Positions 25,449 to 33,602 of a stretch of 64,000 nt of DNA are shown piece by piece. The first letter of the stretch is position 1. Every line of letters begins with the position of its first letter. Position numbers and translations under genes: made by a program. This DNA is from G965267605 sp965267605 (GTDB lineage Bacteria; Bacteroidota; Bacteroidia; Flavobacteriales_E; Vicingaceae): the NCBI GenBank assembly GCA_965267605.1, contig OZ254088.1, forward strand, positions 62,001 through 126,000, read 5' to 3'. The notes under the pieces were generated by a model that had not been told where the DNA came from, did no database searches, and worked only from the letters and a program-made list of their open reading frames with translations.

Positions 25449-25462
25449 CTGATGAATATCAG
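25449..25462. promoter_or_regulatory. FNR-like dyad before the dioxygenase-like gene
   Basis: CTGAT-GAAT-ATCAG has the 5-4-5 geometry of FNR/CRP-type operators (compare TTGAT-N4-ATCAA). A closely related dyad, CTGAC-GAAA-GTCAG, precedes the stress-protein operon at 29085-29098. If the site activates from about -41.5, transcription would start near 25497, which supports ATG 25534 as the gene start. Confidence 0.45.
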
Positions 25463-25533
25463 TACCTGTGGTGATCGACCTCATGAACATTAGACACAGG
25501 ACGCGGGAACTTTACACAAAACAAAGTACGCTC

Positions 25534-26061
25534 ATGATCAAGAATATTGACGGATTAATTAAAGCGCTGGCCCTTTGCAAAGACAAGAGAGGTTATTTCG
25601 AGGTGCTGCGCGACATGAATATCGAAGAATCGGAGTTGCAGAACTACTATTCCTGGGACGCGGAACATTACACACGAAACTGTCTTGTAAGAACCGATGA
25701 CTACGAAGTGGTATTGATCTGTTGGGAAAAGGGGCAGCAATCTTACATTCACGACTACGCTGCGAATGAGGCCTGGATTCATCCTATATGCGGAGCCTTA
25801 AAAGAAGAACGATTCCTGTGGTCGGAGCCTGACGACACCCTTCATAAGGTGAGTAGCGTAACCTTGAACAAAGGCGACTACAATTACATGAGTGACAAGA
25901 TCAATATTCACCGATACACGAACATTTATGAAAGCAGATCCGTTAGTCTGCACTTATACTCCAAACCTGTAACGGAGTGGAACATATACACCGAAGAGGG
26001 TGGTTTCACTGGTAGTAAGCAGGTATGGCTAGACAATGAATTCAAACTCGAAAACGCTTAA
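25534..26061 (+). CDS. Cysteine-dioxygenase-like cupin protein
   Basis: 175 residues from ATG 25534; longer starts at 25468 (GTG) and 25483 (ATG) exist but lie at or near the dyad. It follows the cysteine dioxygenase pattern: HYTRNCLVRTDDYEVVLICW (Arg48), GQQSYIHDYAANEAW, LNKGDYNYMSDKINIHRYTN and SVSLHLYSKP. Compared with mammalian enzymes, the first and third metal His are present (His73, His126) and so are Ser138, His140 and Tyr142. The second metal His is Tyr75 (HDY instead of HDH), and the cross-link Cys is Ala80. It is either a non-canonical thiol dioxygenase or a sensor relative. It opens the TerB/kinase/regulator unit. Confidence 0.72.
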   Translation: MIKNIDGLIKALALCKDKRGYFEVLRDMNIEESELQNYYSWDAEHYTRNCLVRTDDYEVVLICWEKGQQSYIHDYAANEAWIHPICGALKEERFLWSEPDDTLHKVSSVTLNKGDYNYMSDKINIHRYTNIYESRSVSLHLYSKPVTEWNIYTEEGGFTGSKQVWLDNEFKLENA

Positions 26062-26072
26062 TACAAGAAATC

Positions 26073-26462
26073 ATGGACGCAAAGCAACATTTATACTACG
26101 CCTTAGGTATCCTGGCTTACGGGGTCGCAAAGGCTGATGGAACCATTCAACGCGAAGAGAAAGACATGGTGAAGAAAATTGTAGAGGAGGAGACAGACCA
26201 CGCGATGGATTACGGTTATACAGAGATCATTTTCCTTCTCCTTGAGAAAGAGAAGAAGGGATTCCAGTCAACATACGATTGGGCTATGAAGAACTTTGAG
26301 CTCGGCAAACACCATTTCACTGACGAGATGAAAAAGAACTTCGTGAAAACCATAACCAAGGTAGCCGAAGCATTTCCTCCAAATACAGATGAGGAAATGG
26401 CGATCATCACCAGATTCGAAAATGATCTTGATGAACTAAAGGTCAATGCAGTTATTGAATAG
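26073..26462 (+). CDS. TerB-like protein
   Basis: 129 residues, all-helical. The N-terminal LAYGVAKADGTIQREEKDMVKKI carries the Asp/Glu pattern (DGxIxxEE) of the TerB/DjlA-like metal-binding domain. A matching second half, FPPNTDEEMAIITRFENDL, is present. TerB-like proteins are linked to stress and membrane-associated responses, but no biochemical role can be assigned. It sits 11 nt after the dioxygenase-like gene and 30 nt before a histidine kinase gene, so it is probably in the same operon. Confidence 0.65.
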   Translation: MDAKQHLYYALGILAYGVAKADGTIQREEKDMVKKIVEEETDHAMDYGYTEIIFLLLEKEKKGFQSTYDWAMKNFELGKHHFTDEMKKNFVKTITKVAEAFPPNTDEEMAIITRFENDLDELKVNAVIE

Positions 26463-26492
26463 ACCTTGTATCCATTGTATATTCGTGGGGAG

Positions 26493-28034
26493 ATGAGTGA
26501 GAAGGATACATTACTACCTACAGAAAGTATTTATCAAGCCCTCTTCGAATCAGCCGCAGAGGGCTTGGTTGTTACTGACCAGCGCGGGTCGATCATTGCG
26601 GTTAACAGGGCGCTTCTTGAGATGTTCGGATACGAACGTGAGGAGTTGTTGGGAAAGGGTGTTGATGTGCTTGTACCGTCTTCAGAAAGAGCTTCTCACG
26701 ACAAGCATAGAGATGGTTATATGAAGAAGCCATCGCCAAGAACCATGGGTAAAGGAAGGGACCTAATGGGGGAGAAGAAAGGTGGGGATTTATTTCCGGT
26801 GGAGATTTCTCTTAACCATTTCGAGGTCGATGGTCAGCGATGCGCCATGGCTTTGGTATCAGACATCAGCGCAAGAAAAGGAGATGAGGAGGCGCTGCAT
26901 TTACAACGAGAGAAGTTGGAACTCACGGTACAGCAAAGAACCAGTGAGCTTAAGGAAACAGAGAAACTGTATGCATTGATTGCACGGCAGTTTCCGAATG
27001 GAACCATCAATGTGTTGGACCAGGACTTCAAATATTTGTTTGCTGAGGGAAAGGAATTCTTCAAGCATGGAATTACGAGTGAAACGCTGATTGGTACCAA
27101 CTTTATCGAGCGTCTTGCACCGGAGATCAGAGAAGATACAAAGGCAAAACTGGAACAGGTATTTGGGGGTCAACACCTGTCATCTAACATCCAATTTGGA
27201 GATCAGCATTACGAGATCAACTGCGTGCCTCTGGAGAACGCGGCCGGAAAGATCGATAAGATTCTTGTCGTTGAGCATAACGTTACCGCGTTAACGCAAG
27301 CCAAGCAGGAAGCGCAGGTGGCGTTGGAGAAAGAACAGGAACTGGGTGAATTGAAATCACGTTTCGTGTCTATGGCATCCCATGAATTTCGAACGCCTTT
27401 AGCCACCGTCCTTTCGTCTGCAAACCTCCTTGAGCGTTACCTGGATCAACCTGAGATTAACCTGGAATCTTGCGAAAAGCATACCCGAAGAATTAAAGGT
27501 GCGGTGTCTAACCTAACAGGTATTCTAAACGACTTCTTATCGCTTGATAAGCTTGAATCAGGACTTATTGCTGCCAATCCAACGACCATTGATCTGCTCC
27601 AGCTTAGTGAAGAGGTGGTAGACGAAATGATGGCGAATTTGAAGGAAGGACAACAGATCAACTTTGATCACCGGGGGTTGGAGGATGCGGTGGTATTCGA
27701 CAAACAGATCGTGCACAATGTTATGCTGAATTTGGTGTCCAACGCGATCAAGTATTCACCGGAAGGAAGTGAAATCGGATTTAGCGTGGTGAGAACCAAC
27801 AATCATATAGAAATTGAAGTGGAAGACCATGGTATGGGTATTCCACAAACAGAACAAAAACATTTGTTCGACCGATTCTTCAGAGCAACAAACGCAACGA
27901 ATATTCAGGGAACCGGACTTGGTCTTCATATCGTAGCGAAGTATATTGAATTGTTAGGTGGTTCAATCCGATTTGAAAGTGCCGAAGAAAAGGGGACTAC
28001 CTTTTATGTATCATTACCGATAGCCAACCAATGA
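26493..28034 (+). CDS. Cytoplasmic PAS-domain sensor histidine kinase
   Basis: 513 residues from ATG 26493 (preceded by GGGGAG; TTG 26466 would extend it without conserved sequence). PAS domain at about residues 12-130 (ESAAEGLVVTDQRGSIIAVN, LFGYERE-type loop), coiled coil at about 133-160, a second PAS-like fold at about 160-265, a coiled coil, and HisKA with His297 in MASHEFRTPLATV. The HATPase domain has NLVSNAIKYSPEGSE, DHGMGIP and GTGLGLHIVAKYIELLGG. No membrane segment is present, so the signal is internal. The conserved Cys244 lies in the second PAS-like region. Its stop overlaps the cognate regulator by 4 nt. Confidence 0.93.
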   Translation: MSEKDTLLPTESIYQALFESAAEGLVVTDQRGSIIAVNRALLEMFGYEREELLGKGVDVLVPSSERASHDKHRDGYMKKPSPRTMGKGRDLMGEKKGGDLFPVEISLNHFEVDGQRCAMALVSDISARKGDEEALHLQREKLELTVQQRTSELKETEKLYALIARQFPNGTINVLDQDFKYLFAEGKEFFKHGITSETLIGTNFIERLAPEIREDTKAKLEQVFGGQHLSSNIQFGDQHYEINCVPLENAAGKIDKILVVEHNVTALTQAKQEAQVALEKEQELGELKSRFVSMASHEFRTPLATVLSSANLLERYLDQPEINLESCEKHTRRIKGAVSNLTGILNDFLSLDKLESGLIAANPTTIDLLQLSEEVVDEMMANLKEGQQINFDHRGLEDAVVFDKQIVHNVMLNLVSNAIKYSPEGSEIGFSVVRTNNHIEIEVEDHGMGIPQTEQKHLFDRFFRATNATNIQGTGLGLHIVAKYIELLGGSIRFESAEEKGTTFYVSLPIANQ

Positions 28035-29083
28035 TGAAACACATTCTATTAATTGAAGATAACCTTGAGGTTAGAGAAAACACGCAGGAGCTATTGCAAC
28101 TGGCGGGTTATGAAGTTACAACAGCTGAAAATGGTAAAGTAGGTGTTGTAAAGGCCGTAGACGTTGATCCGGATCTGATTATTTGCGACATCATGATGCC
28201 CGAACTGGATGGATACGGGGTGATCAAGATCTTAAGCCGGAACCCGGAAACAGCAACCATCCCATTCATATTTCTTACCGCAAAAGCAGATAAGTCTGAT
28301 ATCAGAATGGGGATGAATCTGGGAGCCGATGATTACCTGACGAAACCCTTCGAAGAAACGGATTTGTTGGATGCTATCGAATCCCGGTTCGCCCGACACA
28401 ACAAGATCAATGTTGAAGAGGCTTCAGGTTTAACAGGGTTGCAGGAATTGGTGAGCAACGCATCAGATATTCCAGGGCTTGAGCAGTTGAATCTTGACTA
28501 TAAAAACAGAAAGTATGCAGCTAAAGAAGTGGTGTATCGTGAAGGTGATCACCCACATTACCTATACTATGTGATCAAAGGCTCCATCACCAGTTCCAGA
28601 ACGGACCCCTATGGTAAGAACCTGATTACTGAAACATACAACGAAGGTGATTACTTTGGTTATGTGGCACTTTTCCAAGGCTCGAACTACGTGGAGGAAG
28701 CGGTAGCCCTTTCTGAAGCTGAGGTAGCGCAGATATCTAAGGATGATTTCTTGAAACTGGTCTCCTCCAATCGTGATGTGGCTGTTCGCTTTATTAAGCT
28801 GATGGCTGGTAATGTTTCTGACAAGGAAGAACGCCTTTTGAAATTGGCCTATGCCACTGTTAAAGAGCGTCTTGCAGACGTTCTTCTTGAACTTAGTAAT
28901 CAGGGCGAAAAGGAAATTAGCCTTGGTCGTGAGACGCTTGCTGAAATGGTTGGAACATCAACCGAAACGTTAATTCGTACGCTCACAGATATGAAAAACG
29001 CGGGCATTCTCGAAAGTGAAGGTCGTGCGGTATTTGTGAAGAACCCCGAGGAATTGAGCTCAATGGTGGACCCCTTCCACTAA
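28031..29083 (+). CDS. Response regulator: receiver fused to CRP/FNR-type DNA-binding protein
   Basis: 350 residues. The N-terminal receiver (about 1-125) has Asp53 in LIICDIMMPELDG, Thr83 and Lys105 (LTKPF). A cyclic-nucleotide-binding-type domain (about 150-265: VVYREGDHPHYLYYVIKGSI, EGDYFGYVALFQG) and a winged helix-turn-helix (about 290-345: RETLAEMVGTSTETLIRTLTDMKNAGIL) complete a full CRP/FNR protein. No FNR-type cysteine cluster is visible, so phosphorylation is the likely input. It is encoded directly after its kinase. CRP-like dyads upstream of both the operon and the next genes suggest autoregulation and control of the universal stress genes. Confidence 0.9.
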   Translation: MMKHILLIEDNLEVRENTQELLQLAGYEVTTAENGKVGVVKAVDVDPDLIICDIMMPELDGYGVIKILSRNPETATIPFIFLTAKADKSDIRMGMNLGADDYLTKPFEETDLLDAIESRFARHNKINVEEASGLTGLQELVSNASDIPGLEQLNLDYKNRKYAAKEVVYREGDHPHYLYYVIKGSITSSRTDPYGKNLITETYNEGDYFGYVALFQGSNYVEEAVALSEAEVAQISKDDFLKLVSSNRDVAVRFIKLMAGNVSDKEERLLKLAYATVKERLADVLLELSNQGEKEISLGRETLAEMVGTSTETLIRTLTDMKNAGILESEGRAVFVKNPEELSSMVDPFH

Positions 29084-29099
29084 ACTGACGAAAGTCAGT
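29084..29099. promoter_or_regulatory. FNR-like dyad before the universal stress operon
   Basis: ACTGAC-GAAA-GTCAGT begins directly after the stop of the receiver-CRP gene. It has the same 5-4-5 core (CTGAC-N4-GTCAG) as the dyad at 25449. Its centre lies about 63 nt before the ATG at 29155, a plausible activator position. As RNA it would fold with a GAAA tetraloop, but without a T-run, so it is unlikely to be a terminator. Confidence 0.5.
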
Positions 29100-29154
29100 A
29101 TTCGTATTGTCAACGCTCATAGGGTAACGGCCTCCGGAAACGGACCTTTACTCT

Positions 29155-30036
29155 ATGAAAAAATTACTCGTACCCACAGATTTCTCAACCTGTGCGCTTG
29201 ACGCCTATAAGGTGGCTTGTGATATCGCCAGAGTTCAGGGAGGAGAGATTGTTCTCATTCATGTGAACAATTACCTCGGACCCGGACTTGCCGAGCCAAC
29301 GTCAATCAGTATGCAGATGGTTGCGGAGGCAGTTGATCGGTTACATGAAGAGTTAGATAAGTGGAAGCAGATGGAGGTAGCCGAGGGACTGAATGTTACC
29401 ACCGACCTTCTTGAAGGTAGTCCGGTTTGGAGAATCCATGAACAAGATAAGTTCAAAGATGCTGACCTGATCGTAATGGGAACTACTGGAGCTGGCAATT
29501 CATGGCTGGTAGGCGGTTCCAACGCTCAGAAGGTTGTTCAGCTAAGTGATATTCCGGTTCTTTCCTTACACCGTTACTTTGATATCAATGCAGTAAATGA
29601 AGTTGTGTTCGCTTCGAATTTCTACACGGAAGCGAAGTATGGAATTGAGAAGATCAAGAAGTTGCAAGAGCTATTCGGTTGGAAGGTTCATCTGGTAAAG
29701 GTGATTACACCCGCCAACTTCGAAACATCTGCCTATACCCAGAAGTTGTTCAATGATTTCATCAGAGACAACGATGTGCAGAACTATGAAACACATACAT
29801 ACAACGCCCAGTCGCTGGAAGAAGGGGTGTTGGAGTTTGCATACGGAATTGGTGCTGGACTGATAACCATGGAAACGCATGGTAGGTCAGGTTTCGCACA
29901 CCTCTTCCTGCGCAGTAAAGCAGAGGCCATAACAGACCGTTCTGAGATTCCTGTATTAACCGCAAGAATCGTTGAGCCAGAGGTCGATCATGGCGTCATC
30001 TTCCCTGAATTAAAACATGAACATATAAATGAGTAA
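29155..30036 (+). CDS. Universal stress protein, tandem UspA domains
   Basis: 293 residues with two UspA folds. The first (1-140) starts MKKLLVPTDFSTCALDAYKVA and carries the ATP-loop-like VMGTTGAGNSWLVGGSNAQKV; the second starts EVVFASNFYTEAKYGIEKI and has METHGRSGFAHLFLRSKAEAI. UspA proteins bind nucleotides and act in stress and low-oxygen survival, with targets that are mostly unknown. It is the first gene of an operon with a small membrane protein and a second UspA gene, directly downstream of the receiver-CRP regulator. Confidence 0.88.
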   Translation: MKKLLVPTDFSTCALDAYKVACDIARVQGGEIVLIHVNNYLGPGLAEPTSISMQMVAEAVDRLHEELDKWKQMEVAEGLNVTTDLLEGSPVWRIHEQDKFKDADLIVMGTTGAGNSWLVGGSNAQKVVQLSDIPVLSLHRYFDINAVNEVVFASNFYTEAKYGIEKIKKLQELFGWKVHLVKVITPANFETSAYTQKLFNDFIRDNDVQNYETHTYNAQSLEEGVLEFAYGIGAGLITMETHGRSGFAHLFLRSKAEAITDRSEIPVLTARIVEPEVDHGVIFPELKHEHINE

Positions 30037-30038
30037 CT

Positions 30039-30362
30039 ATGAGCACTACAACTTTAAACCCAACTGTAGCTACTGCTACTACTGAAGTACAAACCGGGTC
30101 GAGATTCTTCGACTGGGAAAACATTGAATTCAACAGATTTGGCATCATTGCGATTTGTCTTGCATTGGCAGAATGTCTAGGTGGGATTGCTGCAGCATGT
30201 GCGCTTGAGATGCACATTGGTGTATTGGCAGTAACGGCTTTCCCAACTACAATTACGTTAGGATTTATCCTTGCTGTGGCGCCAATGAAGCAGATCATCC
30301 GTCTAACTGCTTTGGCATTGGTCATTGATGTTATTGTATTTGTCAGCTATTGGCTGGTGTAA
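30039..30362 (+). CDS. Small three-helix membrane protein between two usp genes
   Basis: 107 residues. A Thr-rich N-terminus of ~35 residues is followed by three hydrophobic helices: FGIIAICLALAECLGGIAAA, IGVLAVTAFPTTITLGFILAV and LTALALVIDVIVFVSYWLV. Glu and Cys residues sit inside or next to the first helix. The family is not recognised. It is 2 nt after the first usp gene and about 30 nt before the second, so it is very likely co-expressed with both. Confidence 0.65.
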   Translation: MSTTTLNPTVATATTEVQTGSRFFDWENIEFNRFGIIAICLALAECLGGIAAACALEMHIGVLAVTAFPTTITLGFILAVAPMKQIIRLTALALVIDVIVFVSYWLV

Positions 30363-30392
30363 TCTTAAAGTAGTAATTCCCCACACCGACTG

Positions 30393-31211
30393 ATGAAGAC
30401 CATACTACTTCCTACCGATTTTTCGCCATGTTCGCTACACGCGATTAGGTATGCACTGTTCGCCTTCAAGCCAGAAGAGCACCAGTTTATATTGTGCAAC
30501 ACACACTTTGTACCTAGTGGTGGCGCGTCAATGGTTGTCTCAATTGATGACCTAATGGCGGACGAATCACAGAAGCAGCTCCGAGAGCTGCGGCAGAAGT
30601 TATGTGCTGACTTCAAACTAGCTATAAGCAAGTTTGAAATCATCAGTCTCAAAGGTACCGTGAGAGAGGGTATAAGCAGAATCCTATCCCAAATGAGCAT
30701 CGACCTGATCGTTATGGGAAGCCATGGCGCTTCGGGTTGGAAGAAAGCAATCATCGGCAGTAACGCAGCTGCCGTCCTAAAGTCTGTAGATTGCCCCCTT
30801 CTCATGGTTCCGGGGAATAAAACCATTGTGCCACCTACGCATATTGGAGTAGCTGTAGACGATGTGGATCAAAAGGTGAAATTGAGTCACTGGATTCCCT
30901 CGTACATGAAACAGAATTGGGAGACAAATATCACTGCTTTTCATGTGGAAGATGATCCTGTAGATTACGCTACCAAAGAGCAAAGGACACACAAAAGTGG
31001 ACTTCAGTTCAATGGTGAAAGCCTTGACGTTGAAACCATTCCATTCAAAGATGTTGTGGATGGTATCCTCACTTTCACCAAGGACAATGACATCAACTTT
31101 CTGGTAGTTGTTCGCAGAGATCGAAATTGGATGGAGTCCTTATTTCATGAAAGTGTTAGCTCCCAAACGATCATGGAGAGCAAGGTGCCAATTCTGGTTC
31201 TACCAGATTAA
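30393..31211 (+). CDS. Universal stress protein, tandem UspA domains (second copy)
   Basis: 272 residues. The first Usp domain begins MKTILLPTDFSPCSLHAIRYA and contains the ATP-binding loop VMGSHGASGWKKAIIGSNAAAVL (residues about 106-128, typical G-x2-G-x9-G-S), followed by CPLLMVPG. The second half is more divergent (HIGVAVDDVDQKVKLSHWIPS ... NFLVVVRRDRNWMESLFHESVS). It closes the usp operon. Its stop codon lies in the first copy of a 19-bp direct repeat. Confidence 0.88.
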   Translation: MKTILLPTDFSPCSLHAIRYALFAFKPEEHQFILCNTHFVPSGGASMVVSIDDLMADESQKQLRELRQKLCADFKLAISKFEIISLKGTVREGISRILSQMSIDLIVMGSHGASGWKKAIIGSNAAAVLKSVDCPLLMVPGNKTIVPPTHIGVAVDDVDQKVKLSHWIPSYMKQNWETNITAFHVEDDPVDYATKEQRTHKSGLQFNGESLDVETIPFKDVVDGILTFTKDNDINFLVVVRRDRNWMESLFHESVSSQTIMESKVPILVLPD

Positions 31212-31305
31212 ATTCTCGCACCTACTCCCTTCGACACACTTCGACAGGCTCAGTGAGCTCAGGGTGAACTGCTTCGTAGGTGTTCGTTAAATTCTCACAC
31301 CTACT
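31208..31305. repeat. 19-bp direct repeat flanking a REP-like insertion
   Basis: TTAAATTCTCGCACCTACT (31208-31226) recurs with one change at 31287-31305. The second copy is the true 3' end of the phosphatase gene (Gly-Val-Arg-Ile-stop on the minus strand); the first covers the stop of the usp gene. Between them lies a ~60-bp segment with CTTCGACAGGCTCAGTGAGC and flanking CACCTAC/GTAGGTG inverted repeats, resembling the CTTCGACaGGCTCAG-type palindromic repeats scattered in Bacteroidota genomes. It looks like an insertion with target duplication, or a tandem duplication. Confidence 0.6.
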
Positions 31306-33602
31306 ACGCAAACATCATCGATTTGATCTAGCTCGCCCTGCCAGGTGGTAAAGGTTTCCTGTAAGATTTCCAGCTGTTTCTGCATAGAATGATCATGAAT
31401 CTCGATCAGCAGGTCTTTCAGTGTTTTGTATTTGAACTTCTTTCCACGTTCTCCACCGAACTGGTCAGGGTATCCATCAGAAAATAGGTAAACACAATCT
31501 TCCGAGTCTAATTGAACTTTGTGGTTGGTAAAGTGATTGCGGTAATCATAATGCCCAATTGGTTGCTTGTCTGCCTTGATCTCCATCAACTCCTTGGTAT
31601 CATGTTTCACCACCCAGAGCGGATTGTTCGCCCCGGCATATTCGAGACTGTGGTTGTCAAAATCCAAAGAAACGAGTGACATGTCCATGCCGTCCCGTAC
31701 ATCCTCCTCCTCCGATTCAAAGGTCTTTGTAACGATATCTGACAGTTGGTCAAGAATCTTAGCAGGTTCCCTCAGACCAAATTCGTTCACGCAACGCTGA
31801 AGGCTGTTGGCGCCAACCACGCTAACCATTGCTCCAGGAACACCGTGACCCGTGCAGTCCACTACAGCAAGCAGAACTTTGTTGTCTTCAATAGGCTCCA
31901 TCCAATAGAAATCACCAGAAACAATGTCTTTGGGTTTAAACATGACAAAGCTCCTTCGCAGGTTGGCCTTGAACACCTGACGCGTTGGTAGGATGGCATC
32001 CTGTAGCCGCTTGGCATAGTTGATTGAATCAAGGATCTCTCTGTTTTTCGATTCAAGGATATCCTTCTGGTACTGGATCTCTTGCGTACGCTCCTCTACC
32101 TTATTCTCAAGGTTCTGGTTGATCTCCTTGAGTTCGTCAATGAGGTTCTTGATGCTTTCCTGCATTTTGCGGAAGCTTAACGCGAGGATTCCAATTTCAT
32201 CCGATCGTCTGATGCTTACATCCGCATCCATATTTCCACGGGCGAGGTCACGCGCTCCAGTGGTTAATTTTTTGAGTGGTCGGGTAATCTGACGTGCAAT
32301 AACCAATGCAGCAATCATTACAAGAAGAGCCAGTCCGATAAGGGTGTACAAAATTCCATCCCTCAATGAGTCCACTTCGGTGAATGCCTCTTCTTCATCA
32401 AGCTCACTCATAATTACCCAGTGCATCCCTTCAAGCTTCAATGGTTTGTAAGAGGACAACACCGAAACGCCCCGATAATCATCGAAGATCCTGGTTCCGG
32501 TTTCTCCGCGCAGTGCGGCCTCCGTTCCTTCAGTGTGTACGGCTTGTAAGCCAATGGCACTATTGAAGTTCATGATACGATCGATTACACTACTGTCCAC
32601 CCCAAGATCAGCGATCATCTTGAAATAGTTGTCTCTGTCTTCAATCAGAAAACGACTCTGATTTCGCAGCAGGTAATCTTCGCCAACAATGTATGTTTCT
32701 CCCGATTTTCCAAGTCCCACTTCTTCCCAACTATTGTGGTTGGTCATAATGCCATTGATTTTGGCAATGGGCATCTGAAAGATCAGCACACCTTCCAGCT
32801 TACCATCTACATATATAGGCGAGGAGATGAAAGATGCGGGGGCATTGTAAGAGGGATGGTAAGGCTTGAAATCTTCCAGTTCAACGAAATCGGGATTACC
32901 AGCCGCAGCGGATTCTTTAAACGCACTTGCAATATTGGTGTTTTTATAGTGGCCGTTCTTCAAAGAAGTAGCGTAGTCCATTTCCTTAAAGACAGAGTAT
33001 ACGATATGTCCTGATTCGTTGTCAACAAGGAAGATGTCGTAGTAACCAAACTTCTCAAGAAAGTCCTTGAAGAAAGGATGGAATTCGCGATGTGAAGCAG
33101 AGTAGCTGGTGCCATCATCTGCATCGTACATTTCATGCTTCGCGCCCACATCATGTGGATTTGAAGAGATATATAGATCCTGAAGAATTAGCGTTGAGGT
33201 GTGCTCGGAAAGTTCACTCACGGCCTCTTCGTTCTCCAAAAGATTCGGTGTCAAACGAACCATGTATTCATTATCTACATAGTTCTTAACCCTTACATGA
33301 CTTTGCGCAATGTCCCCACCTTGCGCCTTGTATTCTTTCTCAATATTGTTGAACCCGCTCTTGAAGGCTACCATTGCGGATTTCACCGTAGGGTCATTGG
33401 AAAGAGTCAGAATCTGATCGTGGATCTGACCGAAGTAATCCTCGATTTGACTCGCTTTCATTTCCCTTACAGCCGTCAGCTTATTGAAAGCCTCTACTTC
33501 CAGAGAGTGCTTACCTGTACGGTAAGACATGTAGCCTACGATCAGGATTGGCAGGAAAGCAATAAAGAAAAATGCCAGGGTTAACTTGATGCTGATCTTC
33601 AT
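31287..33602 (-). CDS. dCache-HAMP sensor SpoIIE-type phosphatase
   Basis: 771 residues from ATG 33602, which overlaps the nadE stop by 4 nt; an in-frame ATG at 33635 lies inside nadE. TM1 at about 5-25, a large extracytoplasmic dCache-like region (about 35-400: SFISSPIYVDGKLEGVLIFQMP, GKSGETYIVGEDYLLRNQSR), TM2 at about 410-430, HAMP (RQITRPLKKLTTGARDLARG), a coiled coil, and a SpoIIE/PP2C domain (SGDFYWM, VVDCTGHGVPGAMVS, DGMDMSLVS, LFSDGYPDQFGG). It senses a ligand outside and dephosphorylates an unknown cytoplasmic partner. The catalytic part is paralogous to the gene at 2727-4223. Confidence 0.9.
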   Translation of the reverse strand: MKISIKLTLAFFFIAFLPILIVGYMSYRTGKHSLEVEAFNKLTAVREMKASQIEDYFGQIHDQILTLSNDPTVKSAMVAFKSGFNNIEKEYKAQGGDIAQSHVRVKNYVDNEYMVRLTPNLLENEEAVSELSEHTSTLILQDLYISSNPHDVGAKHEMYDADDGTSYSASHREFHPFFKDFLEKFGYYDIFLVDNESGHIVYSVFKEMDYATSLKNGHYKNTNIASAFKESAAAGNPDFVELEDFKPYHPSYNAPASFISSPIYVDGKLEGVLIFQMPIAKINGIMTNHNSWEEVGLGKSGETYIVGEDYLLRNQSRFLIEDRDNYFKMIADLGVDSSVIDRIMNFNSAIGLQAVHTEGTEAALRGETGTRIFDDYRGVSVLSSYKPLKLEGMHWVIMSELDEEEAFTEVDSLRDGILYTLIGLALLVMIAALVIARQITRPLKKLTTGARDLARGNMDADVSIRRSDEIGILALSFRKMQESIKNLIDELKEINQNLENKVEERTQEIQYQKDILESKNREILDSINYAKRLQDAILPTRQVFKANLRRSFVMFKPKDIVSGDFYWMEPIEDNKVLLAVVDCTGHGVPGAMVSVVGANSLQRCVNEFGLREPAKILDQLSDIVTKTFESEEEDVRDGMDMSLVSLDFDNHSLEYAGANNPLWVVKHDTKELMEIKADKQPIGHYDYRNHFTNHKVQLDSEDCVYLFSDGYPDQFGGERGKKFKYKTLKDLLIEIHDHSMQKQLEILQETFTTWQGELDQIDDVCVVGVRI

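Noticed and set aside
29084..29099. Intrinsic terminator after the receiver-CRP gene
   Set aside because: The 6-bp stem lacks G+C strength and a T-run. Its 5-4-5 symmetry fits an operator better.
31225..31286. CRISPR repeat or integrase attachment site
   Set aside because: There is a single direct repeat pair without spacers, tRNA or integrase. A REP-like insertion fits better.
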